DNA of 5,296 nt, from assembly GCA_002694095.1 (NCBI GenBank), contig NZLD01000006.1:1-5296 (forward strand). Reading direction: 5' to 3'. A model generated the notes under the pieces. It searched no databases. It worked only from the letters and a program-made list of their open reading frames with translations, and was not told where the DNA came from. Origin of the DNA: Micrococcales bacterium. GTDB taxonomy: Bacteria; Actinomycetota; Actinomycetes; S36-B12. Below, in pieces: positions 1 to 5,296 of the stretch (its first letter is position 1; every line of letters starts with the position of its first letter). Position numbers and translations under genes: made by a program.

Positions 1-268
1 TGCCGGAGGAGCGGGGCTCACCGTGATCGAAAGCCTTGAGACTGATGCCCCGCTTGACGATCTTGTCCTTGAGAACATCAAGAGCAGCCGACGCCCGCTC
101 TTCCGTTGAGGAGGTGACCTCCACAACGAGATCGCCCTTCCATTCGATTGTCGTTCCCGTGTTCTTGAAGTCGAAACGCTGCGCAACCTCTTTGGCGGCC
201 TGATTCAGGGCGTTGTCCGCCTCTTGCTTGTCCACTTCACTGACGATGTCGAAACTGCTGTCCGCCAT
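1..268 (-). CDS. yajQ: YajQ-family cyclic-di-GMP/nucleotide-binding protein, C-terminal part cut off by the window
   Basis: The first 89 residues are visible and begin [20 protein letters not shown]. This is the typical N-terminus of the YajQ (UPF0234) family. Other family hallmarks follow: [17 protein letters not shown], then [19 protein letters not shown] and a [14 protein letters not shown] stretch near the window edge. Family members are about 160 residues of two ferredoxin-like domains. They bind RNA or nucleotides, and some bind cyclic di-GMP as cytoplasmic effectors, so roughly the second half is missing here. The ATG start is well supported because AAGGAG lies 5 nt upstream (plus-strand positions 274-279) and the protein then begins exactly where family members do. 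It diverges from the HAD phosphatase gene, with about 100 bp between them. The family assignment is very secure. The actual ligand and role in this organism are unknown. Confidence 0.95.
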   Translation of the reverse strand, partial: MADSSFDIVSEVDKQEADNALNQAAKEVAQRFDFKNTGTTIEWKGDLVVEVTSSTEERASAALDVLKDKIVKRGISLKAFDHGEPRSSG

Positions 269-273
269 GCCTA

Positions 274-279
274 CTCCTT
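274..279 (-). promoter_or_regulatory. Ribosome binding site of yajQ
   Basis: On the minus strand AAGGAG lies 5 nt before the ATG at 268. It is a strong match to the anti-Shine-Dalgarno sequence and fixes the yajQ start. Confidence 0.85.
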
Positions 280-368
280 GATGCGTTCGTAGTCGTTTCG
301 AGACGAGACCTTACTGCCGGGGGCGGCGAGGACTCACGCTCGTGGGGTTACGCCTTGGTGCATGGGCG

Positions 369-1040
369 ATGGCGTCATGGCACTCTGGTGATGTGACCGA
401 CACCCACGCCCTTCTCCTCGACCTCGATCGAACCCTGGTGGACCTCCAGTCCTTCACGAACTATGCGGCCGCCCTTGCCGACGTGCAGGAACTTGTGGGG
501 GAGTGGTCCGACGTCGACGTCCCGACGACGGATTGGGATCGAGCCACGACGAGTTGCATGAGTGTCTTGCACGCCTTCTTCGGCGACGCTCGGTGGAGTC
601 GAATTTCCGAGACCATCGCGCGCCACGAGCGGGCCGCGATTCCTCAGTCGCACCTGATGCCCACCGTGCAGGAGTGTTTCGGGCGTTTGGTTTCTCAACA
701 GACGGCGGTCATCACACTGCTTCCCGGAGATGTGGCCACCGATGTGCTGGAATTCCACGGCCTGCGCGTGGGGCAGGAGATAGACGTGGTGGTGGGACGG
801 GACCCAGAGATGCGACCCAAACCCGAACCAGATGGAGTGATCGACGCCTGTCGGATTCTCGGTGTCGCACCGGGCAGCGCGACCATGATTGGAGATTCCA
901 CGTGGGATGCGCAGGCGGCTCTCGCCGCCGGGGCCACCTTCGTGGGAGTCCCTGCAGACGGCTTCGAGGAAGACATACGCGAGTCCATCGCAACGGCGCC
1001 CACCATGGATCAGGCACTGCAAGGGCTCGGCCTCGAATAG
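369..1040 (+). CDS. HAD-superfamily hydrolase (subfamily IA, phosphoglycolate-phosphatase-like)
   Basis: A cytoplasmic haloacid-dehalogenase-fold phosphatase of about 223 residues, with all four HAD motifs in order. Motif I is LLLDLDRTLVD (nucleophile D18, acid D20, T22). Motif II is a hydrophobic strand ending in T116 (AVIT). Motif III is the lysine K151 in RPKPEPDGV. Motif IV is MIGDSTWD (D176, D180), followed by AALAAGATFVGVP. The RPKP-x-PD and GDSxxD-xxAAxxAG pattern is typical of small-molecule phosphatases such as phosphoglycolate phosphatases. The helical segment between motifs I and II is a C1-type cap. Motif I has R where most members have G (DxDGT), which the consensus allows. The start is uncertain: ATG 369 has GGTG 8 nt upstream, GTG 393 would begin MTDTHALLLDLD and suits the family length best, and an open frame reaches back to GTG 342. 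The substrate cannot be predicted. A tRNA-Tyr gene follows after 43 bp. Confidence 0.88.
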   Translation: MASWHSGDVTDTHALLLDLDRTLVDLQSFTNYAAALADVQELVGEWSDVDVPTTDWDRATTSCMSVLHAFFGDARWSRISETIARHERAAIPQSHLMPTVQECFGRLVSQQTAVITLLPGDVATDVLEFHGLRVGQEIDVVVGRDPEMRPKPEPDGVIDACRILGVAPGSATMIGDSTWDAQAALAAGATFVGVPADGFEEDIRESIATAPTMDQALQGLGLE

Positions 1041-1055
1041 TTGATGAGCCACCTG

Positions 1056-1061
1056 TAAGGT
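1056..1061 (+). promoter_or_regulatory. Candidate -10 element for tRNA-Tyr
   Basis: TAAGGT lies 23 nt before the tRNA 5' end and resembles the TANNNT type of actinobacterial -10 element. The -35 region at proper spacing, inside the end of the HAD gene (about 1033-1038), is poor. This is a weak, position-based call. The tRNA could instead be co-transcribed with the HAD gene. Confidence 0.22.
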
Positions 1062-1083
1062 TTCCCGCGCTGTACGACAGCAC

Positions 1084-1169
1084 GGCAGGTTGCCCGAGCG
1101 GCCAATGGGAGCGGACTGTAAATCCGTCGGCGTATGCCTACAGTGGTTCGAATCCACTACCTGCCACCA
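1084..1169 (+). tRNA. tRNA-Tyr (anticodon GTA), 3' CCA encoded
   Basis: This is a complete class II tRNA folded by hand. The acceptor stem GGCAGGT (1084-1090) pairs perfectly with ACCTGCC (1159-1165). A is the discriminator at 1166, and CCA is encoded at 1167-1169. The anticodon stem GCGGA/TCCGT (1111-1115 with 1123-1127, one G-T wobble) encloses the loop CTGTAAA, with anticodon GTA at 1118-1120. The long variable arm contains a GGC/GCC helix (1129-1131 with 1136-1138), as expected for bacterial tRNA-Tyr. The T arm AGTGG/CCACT (1142-1146 with 1154-1158) holds the canonical TTCGAAT loop. It decodes UAC and UAU. It sits between the HAD phosphatase and the DHPS-like gene, all on the same strand. 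Confidence 0.98.
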
Positions 1170-1209
1170 ACGCTTTCGCCGTCTCTTCTGTGGCGGTTAG
1201 CATCCGTCG

Positions 1210-2109
1210 ATGCTGACAATGCAAGACATTGAGGCCCTAGCGACCGCCAATGCGGGTGCGTTCACCACTGCGATCGAGCCTTTCACGATCGGCGGGCGCA
1301 CGTTCGAGACCGACAACGAGCCGCTCATCATGGGTGTGGTCAATCGGTCGTGGGATTCGACTTACCGCGACAGCGTCGCGCCGACCCCAGCGGATGCGGT
1401 CCGTCGGGCGCGGATCTTGTTCCACCAGGGTGCCCACGTCATCGACGTCGGGGCGGAATCCTCGCGTGCCGGTGGCCTTCGCGTATCAACCCACGACCAG
1501 ATCGACGCACTGATCCCCGTAGTCGAAGAACTGTCGGCAGATCACGTACCGGTGTCTATCGAGAGCTACGACACCGACGTGATCCACGCTGCCGTCAGTG
1601 CCGGCGCGTGTGTGGTGAACCTGACCGGCACGCGTGACGACGATGCGATCTTCGACATCATCGGATCGGCTGGAGCATCGCTGTTGATGTGTTTCACGCC
1701 CGGTGAGACCGTCCGCGACGAACTGTCAATTCGCATCGAAGCAGATCCGATACCTGCCTTGATCGAACATTTCGAGCCGCGAATCGAGCACGCTCGGTCC
1801 CGGGGGGTGCGCAGCATCGCAATCGACGCCGGTCTGGGTTTCTTCTACGGACCCGAGGTGGATCCGATCAGCAAGATTCGCCATCAGGCTCAGGTGTTGC
1901 TCCACTCATTTCGGCTGCGTTCGTTAGGGGTGCCGAGTTGCCAGGTCATGCCGCACGCCTTCGATGTCTTTCAGGAGGAGTTCCGATCCGCCGAAGGTGT
2001 GTTCGCGGTGCTCGCCTTCCTCGGGCGCGTGGGCATTCTCCGAGTGCACGAGGTTGCTCGCGTTCGAGCGTCACTGGAGTTGATGCGAACCATCGACGTG
2101 AAGCTGTAG
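1210..2109 (+). CDS. Divergent dihydropteroate synthase-like (pterin-binding domain) protein
   Basis: A 299-residue protein with the order of motifs of the DHPS/pterin-binding TIM barrel. The PxIMGxxN strand is PLIMGVVNRSWDS (N45), in place of the usual MGILNVTPDSF. IDVGAESSRAGG (79-89) matches DIGGESTRPG. VPVSIESYDTDVI matches VPISVDTYKAEV but with E118 for the catalytic-loop Asp. N137 is kept in VVNLTG where ND is usual. IAIDAGLGFFYG matches the DPGFGFGK motif (D206 kept, Pro and Lys lost). The C-terminus LRVHEVARV keeps the R/H pair of IRVHDV (R278, H280). The GxSRKS loop, whose lysine contacts pterin and substrate in true DHPS, is replaced by QVMPHAFDVF. Classical FolP activity is therefore doubtful. 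A folate-related or other pterin-binding role, or a divergent enzyme, is possible. The start has no clear Shine-Dalgarno sequence, and ATG 1219 is an alternative. The gene begins 40 nt after the tRNA and may share its transcript. Confidence 0.82.
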   Translation: MLTMQDIEALATANAGAFTTAIEPFTIGGRTFETDNEPLIMGVVNRSWDSTYRDSVAPTPADAVRRARILFHQGAHVIDVGAESSRAGGLRVSTHDQIDALIPVVEELSADHVPVSIESYDTDVIHAAVSAGACVVNLTGTRDDDAIFDIIGSAGASLLMCFTPGETVRDELSIRIEADPIPALIEHFEPRIEHARSRGVRSIAIDAGLGFFYGPEVDPISKIRHQAQVLLHSFRLRSLGVPSCQVMPHAFDVFQEEFRSAEGVFAVLAFLGRVGILRVHEVARVRASLELMRTIDVKL

Positions 2110-2122
2110 AACGGAAGTTGCC

Positions 2123-3163
2123 CTACGGCGAGACGATCGCGATTTTGCCGAAGAAGTCCTTCGACATGAAGCGTTCCTGAGCAGTCCGGATGTCAGTGAG
2201 GTCGTACTCGTCAGCAACGATGGGTGTGATGCCACCGGCTTCGATGTAGCCGACGAGATCAGCAAACACCGAACGAGGATGAAAGGTGCAGCCGAAAAGC
2301 GTCAGGTCATTTAGGTATAGATCTCGTAGATCAAGGGCGACACCCGGTCCGGCGACCGCTCCCGCCGTTGCGTACCTGCCCCAAGGGGTGAGGATCTTCA
2401 GCACATCGGGGAACGAATCGCCCCCGACGACATCGATGACGACGTCGGTGGTCGATTCACCGACTTCCTCAAGCAGCGAGGCATCTCGTGCGATCAACCG
2501 ATGCGCTCCGAGGTCTCGCAGGGCCTGGTGGTTATCCGGGGACGCCACCGCGGTGACGTCTGCCCCCCGCATGGCCGCGAGTTGGACGAGAGCGGATCCG
2601 ACCCCGCCGGAGGCTCCGGTGATCAGAACCCGCTCGGCGGAAACGCCGGCACGCTGCAGCAGCCCCTCTGCCGTGGAGTAAGCACAGGGGAAGGTCGCGA
2701 GCTCGCTATCGGTCAGGGGGCTCTCGATGCGAAACGCTTCACTTGATCGAACAACGAGGTACTCGGCGAACGCGCCGTCGATCTCGGAGCCGAGCGTGAC
2801 GGGCATTTCCTTGCTGTCGATCGTCACCGGATCTTGCATGGTCCGAACGAGCACCCGTTCACCGAGCCGTGATGGATCCACGGCGGATCCGGCCGCGACG
2901 ATGCGCCCGCAGCAGTCGGCACCCTGGATGCGGGGAAATGACATGGGTTGTCCCGACCATGAGGTGTGGGCTGCATCCGCATCGTGTGAATACCAACCGG
3001 TGCGTGTGTTGATGTCCGTGTTGTTCACCGACGATGCGCCCACGCGGATCAGAACTTCATCTGCTTGCGGGTGGGGGACGGGAATGTCGTGACGCAGGAT
3101 CAATTGATCAAGTCCACCGTGGCCGACGAGTTGAACTCCGGTCATGACCCGGGGGATGTTCAC
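2123..3163 (-). CDS. Zinc-independent MDR-superfamily oxidoreductase (quinone oxidoreductase/alcohol dehydrogenase-like)
   Basis: A 346-residue medium-chain dehydrogenase/reductase. The N-terminal GroES-like part has DEVLIRVGASSVNNTDINTR (36-55) and GERVLV (101-106). The Rossmann part has the nucleotide-binding motif ITGASGGVGSALVQLAA (181-197), then VVIDVVGG (241-248) and a C-terminal GKIAIV. Zinc ligands are absent: the usual catalytic Cys is replaced in VNNTD, and the GHE motif reads GAD (81-83). It therefore belongs with the zinc-free, NAD(P)H-dependent quinone-oxidoreductase-like group. It should reduce or oxidise a carbonyl or enone substrate in the cytoplasm, and the exact substrate is unknown. 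GTG 3163 was chosen because GGAG lies 9 nt upstream. The frame continues up to GTG 3199, which lacks an SD, and ATG 3145 is a further option. It lies 66 bp downstream of the SDR gene on the same strand, so the two probably form an operon. Confidence 0.9.
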   Translation of the reverse strand: MNIPRVMTGVQLVGHGGLDQLILRHDIPVPHPQADEVLIRVGASSVNNTDINTRTGWYSHDADAAHTSWSGQPMSFPRIQGADCCGRIVAAGSAVDPSRLGERVLVRTMQDPVTIDSKEMPVTLGSEIDGAFAEYLVVRSSEAFRIESPLTDSELATFPCAYSTAEGLLQRAGVSAERVLITGASGGVGSALVQLAAMRGADVTAVASPDNHQALRDLGAHRLIARDASLLEEVGESTTDVVIDVVGGDSFPDVLKILTPWGRYATAGAVAGPGVALDLRDLYLNDLTLFGCTFHPRSVFADLVGYIEAGGITPIVADEYDLTDIRTAQERFMSKDFFGKIAIVSP

Positions 3164-3172
3164 GGTGTCGGT

Positions 3173-3176
3173 CTCC
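3173..3176 (-). promoter_or_regulatory. Ribosome binding site of the MDR gene
   Basis: On the minus strand GGAG lies 9 nt before GTG 3163. It is the only plausible SD among the possible starts and decides the start call for the MDR gene. Confidence 0.5.
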
Positions 3177-3229
3177 GGCGGCGAAGGTTCGGTGCGCACG
3201 GGATGCGGCGCGTGGCAGCGGTCGAGGTG

Positions 3230-3970
3230 TTAATGGGCGAGCCACCCGCCGTCGACGGGGACGATGGTTCCGGTGATGTAGTTCGAGTGATGGCTCGCGA
3301 GGAAGAGAGCGGCACCGGCGACGTCCTGCGGTTCTCCCCAGCGGCCAGCGGGGATGCGGGCAAGGAACGCCGGCCCTATCTCGGGATCGTTGATGGCCGG
3401 TCGGGTCAGATCGGTATCGATGTATCCGGGGGCGATGCCGTTGACCTGAACCCCCTGGGGCGCCCACTCGTTGGACAGAGCCCGAATCATTCCTGCTATC
3501 CCGGACTTGGTCACGGTGTAGGCCGGCACGCTGCGGCCACCGAGGAACGACCACAAGGAGGCCGTGAAGATGACTTTGCCCGCACCCCGGTGCAACATCG
3601 GCGGCGCGAGACCGCGGGAAAGAAGGAAAGGTGCGGTCAGGTTGAGCTCGATCAGTCGATCCCAGTCGTCCATCGGGTAGTTGACCGACGGTGCCCGCAA
3701 CGCGTGTCCTGCGTTGTTGATCAGGACATCGATTCGCTCGTGATCGGCCTTCAGCGTGTCGATCAAGGCCTCGGTCTCGGACCGGACGGATAGATCTGCG
3801 GCGTAGGTTCGGTAGTTCGGCGATGTCGTCGGGTGCTTGTCCGGGGTGCGGCTGATGCCCAGGACGATCGCGCCGGAGTCGAGAAAGGCGTCGGTCAGGG
3901 CCGCTCCGATTCCTGTCGAGGCTCCGGTGATGGCCACCGTTGCGCCCTCGAGACCCCAGGGGTCAGACAT
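3230..3970 (-). CDS. Short-chain dehydrogenase/reductase (SDR, KduD-like classical type)
   Basis: A 246-residue classical SDR with a complete active site. The cofactor loop is TGASTGIG (15-22), followed by NNAG (85-88) and the structural N110 in ELNLTAPF. The catalytic triad is S138 in FTASLWS, then Y151 and K155 in YTVTK. The C-terminus VNGIAPGYIDTDL, IPAGRWGEPQDVAGAALFLAS and ending VDGGWLAH closely resembles 2-deoxy-D-gluconate 3-dehydrogenase/KduD enzymes of sugar-acid breakdown. That subfamily is large and often over-annotated. SR at residues 40-41, after the second strand, hints at NADP(H) but is not decisive. ATG 3970 is favoured because AGGAGG lies 6 nt upstream, and the frame extends further up only without an SD. 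It is the first gene of the leftward pair with the MDR gene and diverges from the FAD oxidase. A substrate such as a hydroxy or keto sugar acid is inference. Confidence 0.93.
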   Translation of the reverse strand: MSDPWGLEGATVAITGASTGIGAALTDAFLDSGAIVLGISRTPDKHPTTSPNYRTYAADLSVRSETEALIDTLKADHERIDVLINNAGHALRAPSVNYPMDDWDRLIELNLTAPFLLSRGLAPPMLHRGAGKVIFTASLWSFLGGRSVPAYTVTKSGIAGMIRALSNEWAPQGVQVNGIAPGYIDTDLTRPAINDPEIGPAFLARIPAGRWGEPQDVAGAALFLASHHSNYITGTIVPVDGGWLAH

Positions 3971-3976
3971 GCCGGG

Positions 3977-3982
3977 CCTCCT
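3977..3982 (-). promoter_or_regulatory. Ribosome binding site of the SDR gene
   Basis: On the minus strand a full AGGAGG lies 6 nt before ATG 3970. It is the strongest SD in the window and fixes the SDR start over the 12-codon upstream extension. Confidence 0.88.
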
Positions 3983-4011
3983 GTTCCTTTCGGCGAATAT
4001 GGCCAAAGTGC

Positions 4012-4040
4012 TTGTGCAACAGCGTACCGGCTTCTAGTAT
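4012..4040 (+). promoter_or_regulatory. Candidate promoter of the FAD oxidase gene
   Basis: TTGTGC (4012-4017) and TAGTAT (4035-4040) are separated by 17 bp and partly match the -35 and -10 consensus (3/6 and 4/6). Transcription would start near 4047, inside the palindrome at 4047-4056, about 23 nt before the GTG start. This is an inference from consensus only. Confidence 0.33.
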
Positions 4041-4066
4041 CTCGCCCTGTATACAGATAAGGATAC
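4037..4066. promoter_or_regulatory. Nested dyad: candidate operator between the divergent redox genes
   Basis: CTGTATACAG at 4047-4056 is a perfect 10-bp palindrome. A second inverted repeat, GTATC (4037-4041) and GATAC (4062-4066), has exactly the same centre (4051.5), giving a 30-bp two-tier dyad. It lies in the only sizeable non-coding stretch between the SDR and FAD oxidase starts. It overlaps the predicted transcription start and the ribosome binding site of the FAD oxidase. This is the layout expected for a dimeric repressor site. The regulator itself is not in the window, and no family could be assigned from the motif. Confidence 0.5.
4059..4063 (+). promoter_or_regulatory. Ribosome binding site of the FAD oxidase gene
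   Basis: AAGGA lies 6 nt before GTG 4070 and supports that start. It falls inside the right arm region of the nested dyad. Confidence 0.65.
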
Positions 4067-4069
4067 GTA

Positions 4070-5296
4070 GTGGAGAATCTGGACGCTGCCCCTGAACGCG
4101 ATATTCGCCGTCGGTACGTGATCGGCCTCGTCGCTCGTGAGTTGGCCGATGCCGTCGGGCCGGACCACGTGTCGGTCGACCCGAAGGATCTCGAAGCCCA
4201 GGCCGATGACTGGTCGTGGATGAGCCAGTACATGCGCTACAAGAACTTGCCCCACCCCACCGCCGATATCGCCGTTCACCCCGCAAGCGCGGAGGAAGTC
4301 GCCGCGTGCGTTCGCATCGCCAGCGATTTTGGCATGCCGGTGGTCCCTCGGGGCGGGGGGTCCGGAACCCAGGGGGGAACGTTCGCCCCGTACGGGGGGA
4401 TCGCACTGGACCTCACCCGGATGAACCGAATCCTGGAAATCGACCACACGAGCCTGGTCGTCACCGCGGAAGCCGGCATCGACGGCCCGGCTCTGGAGGA
4501 GGAGTTGAACGCCGTCGGTTTGACGATGCCCCACTATCCGGGCTCGTTCCACTTCGGAGCGACCCTGGGCGGCTTCCTCGCCGCGCGCGGATCAGGGGTG
4601 CTGTCGACCAAGTACGGCAAGGCCGAGGATCTGGTGTTGCAGGTGCAGGCGGCGCTGCCGCCGGGCCGTCTGGTCGAGACCCTTCCTACTCCCAACCATG
4701 CATCCGGCCCGGACCTCGTCCAAGTCCTCGTCGGATCGGAAGGCACCCTCGGCGTCATCACCCAGGCAGCCATGCAGCTCGAGCCGCTTCCGGAGCGACG
4801 CGAATTCCTGTCCTTCGGCTTCCCGTCCATCAGCGAGGGAATCGAGGCGGGCCGGCGCATCATGGTCGGCAGGCTCCGACCGGCGGTTGTGCGCCTGTAC
4901 GACGAGAAGGACACGCAGAAGTTGGCTTCGTGGATCGATGCCGATGTAGAGGGAGTCCTGCTCGTCCTCATGTGCGACGGTCCGAGTCCCTTGGTGGACT
5001 ACGAGGTCCAGCAGATCACCCAGGTCTGCGGTGAGGTCGGCGGTACAAGCTACGGACCCGAACTCGGGCAGTTGTGGTGGGACCGAAAGTACGAGCCGTT
5101 CGCCCACGGGAAGGCACCTGCCCCGCCGATGGTCTTCGGCACAACCGACACCTGCGCCCGCTTCGATCGACTCGAAGACATCTACTGGGCGAAGAAGAAA
5201 GTCATCGAAGAAGGCTTCGCCGAGTACGGGGCCACGTACACCGCTCACTTTTCCCACTGGTTCCCGTGGGGGTCGATGATTTACGACAGGTTCTAC
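4070..5296 (+). CDS. FAD-binding oxidase, alkyldihydroxyacetonephosphate synthase/D-lactate dehydrogenase type, 3' end outside the window
   Basis: The frame is open from GTG 4070 to the last base, giving 409 codons without a stop. It is a PCMH-type (FAD_binding_4) flavoprotein. HPASAEEVAACVRIA (70-84) leads into the FAD pyrophosphate loop VPRGGGSGTQGG (92-103). It is followed by GATLGGFLAARGSG (163-176), KYGKAEDLV (181-189) and VGSEGTLGVITQA (221-233). The later half is the FAD-oxidase C-terminal domain. Its visible end, YTAHFSHWFPWGSMIYDRFY, resembles the SHxYxxGxxxYF region of AGPS-like enzymes. The family uses FAD to add or remove electrons at a carbon bearing oxygen: alkyl-DHAP synthase makes ether-lipid precursors, while relatives oxidise D-2-hydroxy acids. 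The usual length is about 500 or more residues, so roughly 100 or more are missing, including the region where the AGPS histidine cluster would sit. AGPS versus hydroxy-acid dehydrogenase is unresolved. It diverges from the SDR-MDR pair. Confidence 0.9.
   Translation, partial: MENLDAAPERDIRRRYVIGLVARELADAVGPDHVSVDPKDLEAQADDWSWMSQYMRYKNLPHPTADIAVHPASAEEVAACVRIASDFGMPVVPRGGGSGTQGGTFAPYGGIALDLTRMNRILEIDHTSLVVTAEAGIDGPALEEELNAVGLTMPHYPGSFHFGATLGGFLAARGSGVLSTKYGKAEDLVLQVQAALPPGRLVETLPTPNHASGPDLVQVLVGSEGTLGVITQAAMQLEPLPERREFLSFGFPSISEGIEAGRRIMVGRLRPAVVRLYDEKDTQKLASWIDADVEGVLLVLMCDGPSPLVDYEVQQITQVCGEVGGTSYGPELGQLWWDRKYEPFAHGKAPAPPMVFGTTDTCARFDRLEDIYWAKKKVIEEGFAEYGATYTAHFSHWFPWGSMIYDRFY

Noticed and set aside
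293..306. Near-palindrome TCGTTTCGAGACGA between yajQ and the HAD gene.
   Set aside because: It is imperfect (6 of 7 pairs) and short, and it has no clear promoter around it. This much symmetry is expected by chance in a spacer of this size, and it does not match the actinobacterial LexA box.
375..1157. A 260-codon minus-strand open frame opposite the HAD gene and tRNA, beginning MDSNHCRHTPTDLQSAPIGR.
   Set aside because: Its N-terminus is the antisense translation of the tRNA-Tyr gene, a well-known source of spurious proteins. The remainder is the mirror of the HAD coding frame and has no family features.
1179..1197. CGCC/GGCG inverted repeat after the tRNA as a possible terminator.
   Set aside because: The stem is only 4 bp with an 11-nt loop and no U-tract. 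It is too weak to call.
3065..3793. A 242-codon plus-strand frame opposite the SDR and MDR genes.
   Set aside because: It spans two well-supported minus-strand genes, has low-complexity shadow-like composition and shows no recognisable motif.
4216..5034. A 272-codon plus-strand frame, and several minus-strand frames, across 4034-5257.
   Set aside because: They overlap the FAD oxidase, whose motifs are unmistakable. The alternative products are Arg/Pro/Gly-rich, as expected for shadow frames in GC-rich DNA.

Overview
The window is GC-rich bacterial DNA with tightly packed genes, GTG as well as ATG starts and strong G/C third-position bias. This fits an actinobacterium (Actinomycetota). The class cannot be fixed from sequence alone, and an Acidimicrobiia-like or related lineage is only a guess. 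I see no mobile element, CRISPR array, rRNA or phage gene. It reads as chromosomal housekeeping DNA joined to a small catabolic or lipid-type redox locus.

Left part (1-1169). The 5' half of a yajQ gene (cyclic-di-GMP/nucleotide-binding family) runs leftward off the window. Diverging from it, across a gap of about 100 bp, is a rightward HAD-family phosphatase. It is followed after 43 bp by a complete class II tRNA-Tyr gene (anticodon GTA, CCA encoded).

Middle (1210-2109). Forty bases after the tRNA begins a rightward gene for a 299-residue protein with the dihydropteroate synthase (pterin-binding TIM barrel) fold. Several signature residues are altered, notably the SRK lysine loop and the SVDT aspartate. 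It is probably not the cell's ordinary FolP.

Right part (2123-5296). A leftward pair, SDR then MDR oxidoreductase, is transcribed toward the DHPS-like gene, and the two convergent stop codons are 13 bp apart. Diverging from the SDR gene is a rightward FAD-linked oxidase of the alkyldihydroxyacetonephosphate synthase/D-lactate dehydrogenase type. It is open to the window end, with 409 codons visible. The 99-bp divergent intergenic region carries a 10-bp perfect palindrome nested in a second 5-bp inverted repeat with exactly the same centre. This is a good candidate operator for joint control of the divergent redox genes. Together the three enzymes (FAD oxidase, KduD-like SDR, zinc-free quinone-oxidoreductase-like MDR) look like a regulated oxidation module for a hydroxy-acid, sugar-acid or ether-lipid-like substrate. 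The substrate is not shown by the sequence.

The two points most worth following are the degenerate DHPS-like protein and the nested dyad. Nothing here is clearly a new defence or mobile system.
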